Source: Sphingobacteriaceae bacterium (GTDB taxonomy: Bacteria > Bacteroidota > Bacteroidia > UBA7662). Taken from it: a stretch of 47,398 bases of DNA. The position numbers and the translations under genes are program-made. The notes under the pieces are model-generated. The model was not told where the DNA came from. It searched no databases and saw only the letters and a program-made list of their open reading frames with translations. Shown piece after piece: positions 9,384-16,468 of this stretch (positions are counted from its first letter, which is position 1; the number at the start of each line of letters is the position of its first letter). The DNA lies in NCBI GenBank assembly GCA_013824115.1, contig PNNG01000021.1, forward strand, positions 1-47,398. Reading direction: 5' to 3'.

Positions 9384-9499
9384 GCAGCAGATTTTGTGCT
9401 TTGATTAAGATTTGAACCTTAAGGAAAAACGAATATAGCGGGAACAAATTGGATTTAAGAACAATTACTCAAAATTGGACTCAAAACAGCAGGTGCATT

Positions 9500-10378
9500 T
9501 TACGAATCGCGTTTGTCAACTCCCCACAGCAACTTGCTTCTGAGGGTGCGTAAATAGGTAGTATCGCGGAGCCGAACCAACAAAAAATCGAATGGATTTC
9601 GCGATATCTCAATGCGGATATTCTTTTGAATGGTGGCCATGCGCGAATCGAGCGAAATCAAAAACTGATCTCCCATCCCTTCCACCTCAAAGGCCAACTT
9701 TGCTTGATCGGTTACCACCACGGGACGCACATTCAAATTGTGTGGAGCTACAGGGGTGATGACCAAAACCGGACTTTCGGGCAAAATAATGGGGCCACCA
9801 CAACTGATAGAATAGCCGGTAGACCCTGTAGGGGTGGCCACCACCAAGCCATCGGCATAATAGCTATTCATAAGCTCACCATCAACAAAGGCCTTGATTT
9901 TAATCATGCTTGCCAGGTCTTTTTTGTGGATGGCAAACTCATTGAGGGCATAATTGGCCTTTCCAAAAAGAACACCATCGGTAACCAAACGTACCATGCT
10001 GCGCTTTTCGATGGTGTATTGGCCCCGCATCAGCTGGTCTACCGCCTCTTTGATGCGTGATGGGGCCACCGAAGTTAAAAATCCCAAGCGCCCGAAATTG
10101 ATGCCCAATACCGGAATGCCCCGATCGCGCACCCAACTCACTGCATCGAGCAAAGTGCCATCGCCCCCTATGGTCACAAAAAAATCGAGTCCGGGGTCGA
10201 GGTCCGACTGCGCCGAAAAAACAGGCACATCGGCTGGCTTCCCTGCTTGCTCAAGTGCTGCCGCAATAGGCGAATACAGCATTAAGTCGGCCTTGGCTTT
10301 CTTAAAGGCATCCATGAGCTTGAGCAGGTGGTCGTGCTGCTCCTCTTGGAGAGAGCGACCATAAATGGCTATACGCAT
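9500..10378 (-). CDS. nadK: NAD kinase
   Basis: This cytoplasmic kinase phosphorylates NAD to NADP. The 292-residue protein has the GGDGT motif at about 71-75 (FFVTIGGDGTLLDAV), LGINFGRLGFLT, LNEFAIHKKDLASMIKI and the second nucleotide-binding stretch TPTGSTGYSISCGGP. The upstream CBS gene stops at 10382, and TTG-ATG follow at once. The ATG at 10378 is chosen. The spacing of three bases indicates one transcript with the CBS protein, the usual order in Bacteroidota. Confidence 0.96.
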   Translation of the reverse strand: MRIAIYGRSLQEEQHDHLLKLMDAFKKAKADLMLYSPIAAALEQAGKPADVPVFSAQSDLDPGLDFFVTIGGDGTLLDAVSWVRDRGIPVLGINFGRLGFLTSVAPSRIKEAVDQLMRGQYTIEKRSMVRLVTDGVLFGKANYALNEFAIHKKDLASMIKIKAFVDGELMNSYYADGLVVATPTGSTGYSISCGGPIILPESPVLVITPVAPHNLNVRPVVVTDQAKLAFEVEGMGDQFLISLDSRMATIQKNIRIEISRNPFDFLLVRLRDTTYLRTLRSKLLWGVDKRDS

Positions 10379-10381
10379 CAA

Positions 10382-11044
10382 TTAAATATCCAGGAAACGC
10401 ATGAGGGCATCGTAGCGCTCGGTGTAAAAATCATCCAAATGCGATTGGTGATGGAATGAAACAATGTAATACCCAAAGCGCTCAAATGTAGCCATTACGT
10501 GGGTAAGGTCAACCAAATTGAATTTGAGATGCACCAACATATGGTCTTGATCGGCCATTTCGCTGATGCGAACATTCACAATGGAGGCATTGTTGCTTTC
10601 GGCAATGCGTGCTATTTCCGACAAGGAGTAGTTATTCACCCCAATTTGCAAGGTGATAATGCCACCCGGTTGCGACAACATGCTTTGACTTGCCATCCAA
10701 CTCACCAAATCGTGGATTTGAATGGCGTACTTATACCGGCCTTCCTCATCCAAAACGGCGGCGCAGGTAAATTGCCCATCTTTGAGCAAATTCAACAGCT
10801 TCAGCACAGGCTCCTGCTCGGTAACACTCCAGTTCTCCCAGTCGGCTTGAGAAGTCAATAGGACCGCATCAGCGTCCAACTCTTCCAATCTTTCAAAGGC
10901 AACCATGCCCAAAAACTCTCCCTCTTCACCTACTACGGGTAAATCAAAGAGCCGCGACTCCATCATGCGATCGATGGCAAAAGACGCCAAATCGCTTGAT
11001 TTCAAAACCGGCACCACCGTGCTGCTTATTTCGCTGATATTCAT
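10382..11044 (-). CDS. CBS-pair domain protein with C-terminal ACT-like region
   Basis: A 220-residue cytoplasmic protein. Residues about 1-120 form two CBS motifs (VPVLKSSDLASFAIDRMMES...LPVVGEEGEFLGMV, then VLKLLNLLKDGQFTCAAVLDEEGRYKYAI). Residues about 135-205 look like an ACT-type regulatory fold (GIITLQIGVNNYSLSEIARI ... VNVRISEMADQDHMLVHLKF). Such proteins bind adenosyl ligands or other small molecules. No catalytic domain is present. The gene leads the nadK block, so a sensor role for nucleotide or energy state is plausible but unproven. A hairpin and a -7 box lie just upstream. Confidence 0.85.
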   Translation of the reverse strand: MNISEISSTVVPVLKSSDLASFAIDRMMESRLFDLPVVGEEGEFLGMVAFERLEELDADAVLLTSQADWENWSVTEQEPVLKLLNLLKDGQFTCAAVLDEEGRYKYAIQIHDLVSWMASQSMLSQPGGIITLQIGVNNYSLSEIARIAESNNASIVNVRISEMADQDHMLVHLKFNLVDLTHVMATFERFGYYIVSFHHQSHLDDFYTERYDALMRFLDI

Positions 11045-11057
11045 AATTGCCTAACAA

Positions 11058-11079
11058 ACTGAACGGGACTCGGTTCAGT
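11058..11079 (-). other. Hairpin in the leader of the CBS-nadK transcript
   Basis: A 7-bp inverted repeat ACTGAAC/GTTCAGT with an 8-base loop (GGGACTCG) lies between the -7 box and the CBS-gene ATG. On the minus strand it is followed by only TTTGTT, so it is a weak candidate terminator of the preceding amidotransferase gene, or a structured leader. Confidence 0.45.
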
Positions 11080-11087
11080 AACAGCCA

Positions 11088-11095
11088 CAAAGTTA
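11088..11095 (-). promoter_or_regulatory. -7 promoter box TAACTTTG for the CBS-nadK transcript
   Basis: A perfect match to the Bacteroidota -7 consensus TAnnTTTG, 43 bases before the CBS ATG and overlapping the stop codon of the upstream amidotransferase gene. No clear TTTG -33 box was found at 19-21 bases. It would give a leader of roughly 35-40 bases containing the hairpin. Confidence 0.5.
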
Positions 11096-11659
11096 GGGTA
11101 TTTGTTCCAGAAACGACCGAATGAGCAAATGCCCGCTTGGGGTGCCTATGGATTCAGGATGGAATTGAAGTCCGAATAAAGGCAACGAAACGTGGCGCAT
11201 GGCCATGATGCAGCCATCTTCACTCCATGCCAAAGGCATCAGTGCGTTGGGTAGTTCATGAAGCACCAACGAATGGTAGCGCATTACCTCATAACGCTCG
11301 CCCGGCATCCTGACCCAGGTATCGTTGGCCGTTTCAATCAATGAAACTTTGCCATGCACAGGTTGGGGTGCACGTTGTAAGCGGGCACCAAAAAAAGTAC
11401 CCAAGGCCTGATGACCCAAACAAATACCCAGCATGGGCAGCTTTTGATGCAGCACCCTGATCATTTCCATCATATTCCCTGCCTCAGCCGGTGTGCATGG
11501 TCCGGGTGAAAACACCATGGCATCGGCCTCTCCTGCCGCTTCCTTCCAATGAGCGGCATTGTTCCGCAATACAGTACAAGCAGCACCTTCTTGCTCGATC
11601 TGATGCAGCAAATTGAAAGTGAACGAGTCGAAATTATCGATGAGTAATACCTTTTTCAA
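11093..11659 (-). CDS. Glutamine amidotransferase, anthranilate/aminodeoxychorismate synthase component II
   Basis: A class I glutamine amidotransferase that releases ammonia from glutamine for a partner chorismate-using enzyme (PabB for folate or TrpE for tryptophan). The 188-residue protein shows VLLIDNFDSFTFNL, the oxyanion-strand SPGPCTPAEAG, the nucleophile Cys80 in MLGICLGHQALG and the catalytic HPES. The start is a TTG at 11659 that overlaps the cvpA stop (TTGA). The longer frame runs through cvpA and lacks family residues. No partner gene lies in the window, so PabA and TrpG cannot be told apart. It is the last gene of the yqeY-cvpA run. Confidence 0.88.
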   Translation of the reverse strand: MKKVLLIDNFDSFTFNLLHQIEQEGAACTVLRNNAAHWKEAAGEADAMVFSPGPCTPAEAGNMMEMIRVLHQKLPMLGICLGHQALGTFFGARLQRAPQPVHGKVSLIETANDTWVRMPGERYEVMRYHSLVLHELPNALMPLAWSEDGCIMAMRHVSLPLFGLQFHPESIGTPSGHLLIRSFLEQIP

Positions 11660-12195
11660 AGCACTGGCGCTATTAATCCATCGAACTGGGCATCTATTCG
11701 GGTCATCCAATCGCCTACCTCCGGCCAAAGCTTACTTAAGAAAGTCCAGCTGGTACGGGCGATATTGCTTATATGAGGATAAAGTTGGCTGCTGTGCTTC
11801 ACCTCCGCCTCTATCAGCTGTACTTGGTCTACCAACCAAAGGAGCGTTCCTGTTACAAGCAACATTTGAAAAGCCCCGAAAAGCGCACCAGCCAATCGAT
11901 TGGCCCATCCCAAGGCCGCTACTTTAAAAAGGCGGTCGAGCGAACGACCCAAAAGCAAAATGCCCGCAAAAACAAGTACAAAGACCGATAAAAAGCCAAT
12001 GAATGGCAACCATGGGGTGTTCCAGCCGAACTGCTGTTGTAGCCAGGTGGTGGCCAGGTGCATGCCCTTAAAGCCCAAAATAACGGCCACATACAAAGCA
12101 ATGAGTGAGGTGATGGCTACAGCAAACCCCTTCATCCCCCCGCGAAAGGCGCCCCAGCCCAAGGCCAATAAAATCAAATAATCGAGCCAATTCAC
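11656..12195 (-). CDS. CvpA-family inner membrane protein
   Basis: A 179-residue integral membrane protein with about four hydrophobic segments: LDYLILLALGWGAFRGGMKG at the N-terminus, then AVAITSLIALYVAVILGF, FIGFLSVFVLVFAGILLLG and AGALFGAFQMLLVTGTLLWLV. The N-terminal D-x(10)-G-x(3)-G-x-x-K/G pattern and the length match the CvpA/colicin V production family, whose members are linked to envelope stress and protein export. The start is a GTG at 12195 overlapping the yqeY stop (GTGA), and its end overlaps the amidotransferase start, so three genes are chained by stop-start overlaps. Confidence 0.85.
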   Translation of the reverse strand: MNWLDYLILLALGWGAFRGGMKGFAVAITSLIALYVAVILGFKGMHLATTWLQQQFGWNTPWLPFIGFLSVFVLVFAGILLLGRSLDRLFKVAALGWANRLAGALFGAFQMLLVTGTLLWLVDQVQLIEAEVKHSSQLYPHISNIARTSWTFLSKLWPEVGDWMTRIDAQFDGLIAPVL

Positions 12196-12644
12196 TGCGC
12201 TGTCAGCAACTTTTTAACTGCTTCAGAAATGGCTTTGTTGTCGGCTTGTCCGGCCAATTCTTTCATGGCTAATGGCATTACCTTGGGCAAATCGGCCATA
12301 CCGCTCGCAGCTGTCGCGGCAATGATGGCGGTTATTCTGCTTTCCAAAACCTCGGGAGCCAGGGCTTGAGGCAAAAATGTTTCGATAACTTCCAATTCTT
12401 CCCGTTCGTGCTCGTACAAATCAGTCCGGTTCTGCTCTTGGTAAATGGCCATGCTATCGCGGCGCTGCTTGGCCAATTTTTGAAGTATTTGAAGCTCTTT
12501 GGCAGCATCTATCACCGCACCGGCCTTTTCGGTTTGTGCCAACAACAATGCCGACTTAATGGCCCGCAAGGCACGCAAACGCACCTGGTCCTTTTCTTTC
12601 ATGGCCGTTTTAATGGCTTCATTGATGTGGCTAGATAGTTTCAT
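12192..12644 (-). CDS. GatB/YqeY domain protein
   Basis: A 150-residue cytoplasmic all-helical protein: LSSHINEAIKTAMKEKDQVRLRALRAIKSAL at the N-terminus, then VIETFLPQALAPEVLESRITAIIA and a C-terminal GQADNKAISEAVKKLL, all typical of stand-alone YqeY proteins. These resemble the tRNA-binding tail of GatB, and their function is not settled. It heads a three-gene unit with cvpA and the amidotransferase. It is divergent from rlpA, with only 27 bases between the two start codons. TAATTTTA (one mismatch to TAnnTTTG) lies upstream at about 12661-12668. Confidence 0.9.
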   Translation of the reverse strand: MKLSSHINEAIKTAMKEKDQVRLRALRAIKSALLLAQTEKAGAVIDAAKELQILQKLAKQRRDSMAIYQEQNRTDLYEHEREELEVIETFLPQALAPEVLESRITAIIAATAASGMADLPKVMPLAMKELAGQADNKAISEAVKKLLTAQ

Positions 12645-12671
12645 TTGATTTTTTTGCTAAAATTACATCAT

Positions 12672-13082
12672 ATGCGTCAATACCTGCTGCTTCTATTTTT
12701 CTCGATAGGCATCCATCTTGGGGCAAAGGGCCAATTGGCCGAAACACCTAAAAACCAATGGTATGGCACTGCATCCTATTATGCGGCCAGGTTTGAAGGA
12801 CGAAAAACGGCCAGTGGTGCTGTATTTCGACAGGATAGTCTCACTGCAGCTCACAAAAGTTTGCCCTTGGGGACGCGGGTAAAGGTAACCAATCGCGAAA
12901 ATCAGCAGTGTATTGAGGTAATTATCAACGACCGGATGTCGAAACGCTCGCCCCACCTCATCGATTTGAGCAAAGCGGGAGCACGTGAACTGGGCTTTAT
13001 CCGACAAGGCTTCGCATTGGTGAGCATAGAGGTAATATCTACACTGCCGAAGCCCGATAGCCAGGCCGAGGATATACCTTAG
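12672..13082 (+). CDS. rlpA: RlpA-like septal ring / peptidoglycan-associated lytic protein
   Basis: A 136-residue exported protein: signal peptide (about 1-20) followed by a double-psi beta-barrel domain beginning WYGTASYYAARFEGRKTASG, with LTAAHKSLPLGTRVKVTN and VIINDR...LIDLSKAGARELG. In RlpA proteins this domain cleaves denuded peptidoglycan at division sites. There is no SPOR domain and no lipobox, so this is the short soluble form. The ATG at 12672 begins the signal peptide. The longer frame begins at a TTG next to the divergent yqeY start. Confidence 0.88.
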   Translation: MRQYLLLLFFSIGIHLGAKGQLAETPKNQWYGTASYYAARFEGRKTASGAVFRQDSLTAAHKSLPLGTRVKVTNRENQQCIEVIINDRMSKRSPHLIDLSKAGARELGFIRQGFALVSIEVISTLPKPDSQAEDIP

Positions 13083-13236
13083 CCATTGCAGCCAAATGCT
13101 CCGCTTTTTCACAGCGGTGCGCAAGCTCCTCTCAAAACAACCATTTGGCAGCCGAAATTTGCTTACCCAACAAGCTAACGATCATCGGAAGTGCCGCCCA
13201 ACCGCAGTCATCCCGCCACTTACCCATGGCCTTGGG

Positions 13237-14211
13237 TCAGTCGGCTTCGGGCCTGCCAAGCAGTAAGCCCGAGCGGTATTTTTTGGTTTCTTGTTCCAGC
13301 AACAAGCTATCGGCGGTGCTGATGGGGGTATCTATCAAAGCCGATAATTCGGGCTGGCCGGCATCCACCCAAGCCGAATACCAAAAACTACCCACCGCCA
13401 AAATCGACTGCCGCATTCTGCGCTCCACCAGGCCATTCAACTGCTGGTGATAGGCCGCTGCGTAAGCTTCACTGTACATCTTGCTTCGCCGTCCATTTCT
13501 TTCTTCGTACACATGCCATTCCGACTCTGGCATGTTGGCCCGCACTTTCCATTCGGCTGAAAGTACCGTATCCACTGCCGCGGCACTTTGAAGCACTACT
13601 TCCCAAATGCGCTTGAGCGGTTGGGCAAACAAAGGGGCTGGGCCCACTACAAAATCATAGTTTCCATGAAAAAGCTCCGGAAGGCGCGATTCGAGCAAGC
13701 TGTGTATGCCATGCTGATTGGTGAGCTGTCCATTGTAATTGAGTGTAGCATGCAAGGGCACATGCGCATCGGCAACATAGTGGCCTATGTCGGCACACAG
13801 CTTCAAAATACGCTCTTTGTCTTTCACCTTGTAGGCTTCCACCAAGCGGTAATACATGCGCTGCACATGCCAAGGCACAATGCCATAGGCTTTGAGGGTG
13901 TCTTCGGTAAATCGGTTTGCTGCATCCTGCCAGCCGCGAGGCAGGCTATCGAACGGATAAGTGCCATAATAATCCAAATCGATATAGTGCCGGGGAGCTT
14001 CTTCGGGATCGCTGCTTCTGCGGCTATCGGGGTCGGTAGCATGCTTGGTAAGGTACTCCACATGGTGTCGGAAAAAGGGGAACATTTCCTCGGGCAGGGT
14101 AAAAACCGCCACCCGGTTAATTTGTCGGTGGGCCCAAAAGCCCCAGCCCACCGATTCTAGGGCAGGCATACATAGGAAAACTACTACCCATGCTATTCTC
14201 AAATGCTTCAT
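13237..14211 (-). CDS. Secreted zinc-dependent phospholipase C / S1-P1 nuclease-like hydrolase
   Basis: A 324-residue exported protein. After the signal peptide (about 1-24) the mature chain starts WGFWAHRQINRVAVFTLP, the Trp-plus-His start used for zinc binding in the S1/P1 nuclease and zinc phospholipase C superfamily. More ligand-like residues follow: HVEYLTKHATDPD, RHYIDLDYY, LCADIGHYVADAHVPLHAT and NQHGIHSLLESRLPELF. The substrate (nucleic acid or phospholipid) cannot be decided. The ATG at 14211 is chosen because it begins the signal peptide; the open frame upstream crosses a terminator. TACATTTG ends three bases before this ATG. Confidence 0.85.
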   Translation of the reverse strand: MKHLRIAWVVVFLCMPALESVGWGFWAHRQINRVAVFTLPEEMFPFFRHHVEYLTKHATDPDSRRSSDPEEAPRHYIDLDYYGTYPFDSLPRGWQDAANRFTEDTLKAYGIVPWHVQRMYYRLVEAYKVKDKERILKLCADIGHYVADAHVPLHATLNYNGQLTNQHGIHSLLESRLPELFHGNYDFVVGPAPLFAQPLKRIWEVVLQSAAAVDTVLSAEWKVRANMPESEWHVYEERNGRRSKMYSEAYAAAYHQQLNGLVERRMRQSILAVGSFWYSAWVDAGQPELSALIDTPISTADSLLLEQETKKYRSGLLLGRPEAD

Positions 14212-14214
14212 GCC

Positions 14215-14222
14215 CAAATGTA
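14215..14222 (-). promoter_or_regulatory. -7 box TACATTTG, 3 bases before the ATG of the S1/P1-like gene
   Basis: A perfect TAnnTTTG ending three bases from the start codon, with a TTTG 17 bases further upstream (14240-14243). If used, transcription would begin at or next to the ATG. Confidence 0.6.
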
Positions 14223-14257
14223 CACCTCCGAAGGCGGAGCAAAAAGTCGCGAAAACA

Positions 14258-14285
14258 GAAAAAGCCGCAAAAACGCGGCTTTTTC
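14258..14285 (-). terminator. Rho-independent terminator after the cytochrome-like lipoprotein gene
   Basis: An 11-bp stem built around AAAAAGCCGC/GCGGCTTTTT with a 6-base loop, and a TTTTT run on the minus strand. It ends the two-gene lipoprotein unit upstream of the S1/P1-like gene. Confidence 0.85.
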
Positions 14286-14308
14286 TTTCACTTTTCATCG
14301 AATAGCGC

Positions 14309-14737
14309 TTACTGTTCGGCGTAGCGCAGTTTGTTGATGCGTTTGATGGGACCCGGACAAAAATCCTCGTGGCAATTGACACATGCGGTAAGCATGGCAT
14401 TGTATGCAGGTTTGTTGGAAGCCCTCAAGAGCTCTTCGTAGGCTGCTTTGAATTTTTCATTGTGTTCATAAAAAACTTCTACCAGCACGGTACTATCGGT
14501 GGGCTCCAATTGATGGAACTCCATGAAACGATAAAACGAGGCATCCAAGGTGTTGCCCGAATCGAGCTGCTGCTTCATGCTTTTGCTCTGATCGTAAATG
14601 GCACGCATCATCAGGGCCATGGGTTTGGCCGACTCCACTTTTGCAGCTACTTCTGCCGTAGCACTTTGCTCGGCTGCCGGTTGCGAACAAGAGGCAAGCA
14701 TTACCGCAAAAAGAAGCAAAAAGGCTTGAATGCGCAC
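14309..14737 (-). CDS. Lipoprotein with C-terminal CxxCH haem motif, cytochrome c'-like
   Basis: A 142-residue lipoprotein: MRIQAFLLLFAVMLASC gives a lipobox (LASC) with Cys17 as lipid anchor. The rest is helical and ends with LTACVNCHEDFCPGPI, a CxxCH covalent-haem motif near the C-terminus, the placement seen in cytochrome c'-type four-helix bundles. It is therefore probably an outer- or inner-membrane-anchored c-type cytochrome, but no sixth ligand is evident. The start is a GTG at 14737, one base after the DUF4920 stop, so the two are co-transcribed and perhaps functionally linked. Confidence 0.7.
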   Translation of the reverse strand: MRIQAFLLLFAVMLASCSQPAAEQSATAEVAAKVESAKPMALMMRAIYDQSKSMKQQLDSGNTLDASFYRFMEFHQLEPTDSTVLVEVFYEHNEKFKAAYEELLRASNKPAYNAMLTACVNCHEDFCPGPIKRINKLRYAEQ

Positions 14738-14738
14738 C

Positions 14739-15215
14739 TTACTTGAGAATTACGCCACGTGCTTCAAAAACCAATTCTTTGGCCGGAGCTGTAATTGCAG
14801 CAATTTCCTCCTTGCTTTTACCCGCATCTTCGGCATAGTGCTTCAGTGCCTCTACTGAGGTCTCTTCAAAGCTCGCTACACCGTCCATGATTACCTGGCG
14901 ACCTGCAGCATCTTTGGGAACAAAGAAGCCATAGTCTTTGAAAGTAACGCGCATGGTTTTGCCATCGCCTAAATCTACCTTCATCCAGCAACCTTTTTTC
15001 TGGCAACACTCTTCAATGGTACCTACCAATTTCAGTTCCTTTGAATCGGCTTGGGTCATCAAGGCAGCCAATTCAACGGTGGGGATGGCGCCCTCCTCCG
15101 TAATAGTATCGCCATAAATCTCTACCACTTCGGCTGTTTCCACAGCACTTTCTTTGGGTGACTGGCTACAAGCCATGGCCATTACCACCAGGGCAAGCAT
15201 CATAATTCTTTTCAT
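14739..15215 (-). CDS. DUF4920-type lipoprotein
   Basis: A 158-residue lipoprotein: signal sequence MKRIMMLALVVMAMAC with Cys16 as anchor, followed by an OB-like domain. Key stretches are IYGDTITEEGAIPTVELAALM, KLVGTIEECCQKKGCWMKVDL (three clustered Cys) and YGFFVPKDAAGRQVIMDGVA, which match the DUF4920 family of unknown function. The C-terminal part adds EELSVEALKHYAEDAG-like helix residues. The ATG at 15215 is chosen over a non-ATG start at 15257. A TAAATTTG box lies 20 bases upstream. The clustered Cys and the cytochrome-like neighbour hint at metal or redox chemistry, which is inference. Confidence 0.8.
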   Translation of the reverse strand: MKRIMMLALVVMAMACSQSPKESAVETAEVVEIYGDTITEEGAIPTVELAALMTQADSKELKLVGTIEECCQKKGCWMKVDLGDGKTMRVTFKDYGFFVPKDAAGRQVIMDGVASFEETSVEALKHYAEDAGKSKEEIAAITAPAKELVFEARGVILK

Positions 15216-15235
15216 GCGTATTAAATTAGAAAGGT

Positions 15236-15243
15236 CAAATTTA
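15236..15243 (-). promoter_or_regulatory. -7 box TAAATTTG upstream of the DUF4920 gene
   Basis: A perfect TAnnTTTG match on the minus strand, 20 bases before the DUF4920 ATG, giving a short conventional leader. No clear -33 TTTG partner was seen. Confidence 0.5.
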
Positions 15244-15302
15244 CACAAAGGAAGCAATGCATCTGTTTTTCGGAGTAATTTTTAGTTTTTCGGAACATAA
15301 TG

Positions 15303-15333
15303 GTTGTTCATTAGAAAAGACTATCTATATTTG
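15303..15333 (+). promoter_or_regulatory. rpsT promoter (GTTG-N19-TATATTTG)
   Basis: GTTG at 15303-15306 and TATATTTG at 15326-15333 are exactly 19 bases apart, matching the Bacteroidota promoter layout TTTG-N19-TAnnTTTG with one mismatch in the -33 box. Transcription should start near 15340, giving a leader of about 30 bases before rpsT. Confidence 0.75.
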
Positions 15334-15368
15334 CACTCCGTTTTTTCGGCAAAGAGAAATTAAGCAAA

Positions 15369-15623
15369 ATGGCAAACCATAAATCAGCTCTTAAAAGAAT
15401 CCGTCAGACCGCTGTGAGGCGCCTGCGCAACCGTTACCAGTTGAAGACCACGAAAACCATGATCAAGCGTCTGAAAGCGGCCGGTTCAAAAGATGACGCC
15501 ACCAAGATGTTCCCTGACGTGATTTCACGCATCGACAAATTGGTGAAGAAGAACATCATTCACCGCAACAAGGCTGCACACCAGAAGTCGAAGTTGGCGC
15601 GCATGATGAACGGACTTTCGTAA
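15369..15623 (+). CDS. rpsT: 30S ribosomal protein S20
   Basis: An 84-residue, very basic helical protein starting MANHKSALKRIRQTAVRRLRNR, with the typical C-terminal KKNIIHRNKAAHQKSKLARM. S20 binds 16S rRNA early in 30S assembly. Length is standard. It has its own promoter and is followed by a strong terminator, so it is a monocistronic unit ahead of radC. Confidence 0.98.
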   Translation: MANHKSALKRIRQTAVRRLRNRYQLKTTKTMIKRLKAAGSKDDATKMFPDVISRIDKLVKKNIIHRNKAAHQKSKLARMMNGLS

Positions 15624-15651
15624 TCTCAGCGATTTTTTACACTCTTTATAC

Positions 15652-15686
15652 AAGGCTTGCCAATTCTGGCAGGCCTTTTTTATTTT
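15652..15686 (+). terminator. Rho-independent terminator after rpsT
   Basis: An 11-bp stem (AAGGCTTGCCA/TGGCAGGCCTT, with one G-U pair) and a 4-base loop are followed by TTTTTTATTTT. The T-rich tail runs straight into the region before the radC start. Confidence 0.9.
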
Positions 15687-15692
15687 CAGGGC

Positions 15693-16424
15693 ATGAAATC
15701 CCTGGTATCCGATTCTCCTGGTCCCCGCCGCATCAAAGATTGGGATGCAGCCGACCGTCCACGCGAAAAATTCATGACCCAAGGCCGAAGTAGCCTGAGT
15801 GATTCTGAGCTATTGGCCATTCTCATTGGCCACGGCAATCGACAAGCTTCGGCCATTGATTTGGCGCGCAAACTGCTTCAGCGCTGCAACCACAACCTCC
15901 ACGAACTGGGCCGTTTGCACCCCAGCGAATTGGCGCAAACCAAAGGTATTGGCACCGCCAAAGCCGTAACCGTAGCTGCTGCACTGGAGTTGGGTCGCAG
16001 GCGCAAAGAAGTAATGACCAAAAGCACCGAGCCTTTAAAATCATCGCGGCAGTTTTACCAAGCCTACCAGCATTTGTTTGAAGACCTGCTGCATGAAGAG
16101 CTCTATGTTGTGCTTCTCAACAACAGCGCCCGCCCGCTGGCTTGTAAATGTATCAGCGTGGGTGGCATCACCTCCACCATTGTTGACGTCAGAAAGGTCT
16201 TCCGCGAAGTGGTGCAGTACCAAGCCGTTCAATTGGTTTTGATGCACAACCATCCCTCGGGGAATTTGATACCCAGCGAAGCCGACCGCAAAATTACCCA
16301 ACGGATTGCCCAGGCCAGTGCCTTGTTTGAGGTGCGCTTTGTTGACCACCTCATCATTAGCAACGAGGGCTATTACAGCTTTGCCGACCAAAATGAACGT
16401 TGTATGCTGGCCTCTGCAGGCTGA
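15693..16424 (+). CDS. radC: RadC family JAMM-domain protein
   Basis: A 243-residue protein: N-terminal helix-hairpin-helix part (LSDSELLAILIGHGNRQASAIDLARKLL ... LAQTKGIGTAKAVTVAAALELGRRR) and C-terminal JAB/MPN metal-binding domain with the motif HNHPSGNLIPSEAD (H-x-H-x(n)-D). The historic role in DNA repair is doubtful and the true function is unknown. The ATG at 15693 follows the rpsT terminator by only a few bases. TATTTTCA (partial -7 match) ends four bases before the ATG. The longer frame starts at a TTG inside the terminator and is rejected. Confidence 0.93.
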   Translation: MKSLVSDSPGPRRIKDWDAADRPREKFMTQGRSSLSDSELLAILIGHGNRQASAIDLARKLLQRCNHNLHELGRLHPSELAQTKGIGTAKAVTVAAALELGRRRKEVMTKSTEPLKSSRQFYQAYQHLFEDLLHEELYVVLLNNSARPLACKCISVGGITSTIVDVRKVFREVVQYQAVQLVLMHNHPSGNLIPSEADRKITQRIAQASALFEVRFVDHLIISNEGYYSFADQNERCMLASAG

Positions 16425-16442
16425 TGCAACCTAAAAATGCTT

Positions 16443-16450
16443 TATATTTG
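16443..16450 (+). promoter_or_regulatory. -7 box TATATTTG for the small T9SS cargo gene
   Basis: A perfect TAnnTTTG, 18 bases before the ATG at 16469. No -33 TTTG at the right distance; this region overlaps only the 3' flank of radC. Confidence 0.55.
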
Positions 16451-16468
16451 AACTTTCACCCATCGATT

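Noticed and set aside
11660..11728. Extension of the amidotransferase into cvpA
   Set aside because: The conserved KKVLLIDNFDSF begins at TTG 11659, which overlaps the cvpA stop.
13083..13236. Intergenic region between rlpA and the S1/P1-like gene as an RNA gene
   Set aside because: A CCAAATG/CATTTGG inverted repeat is present, but it is widely spaced with no terminator or promoter; nothing supports an RNA gene.
14212..14400. 63-codon extension of the S1/P1-like gene
   Set aside because: It reads through a strong terminator and has no signal peptide; ATG 14211 starts a good signal peptide and has a -7 box.
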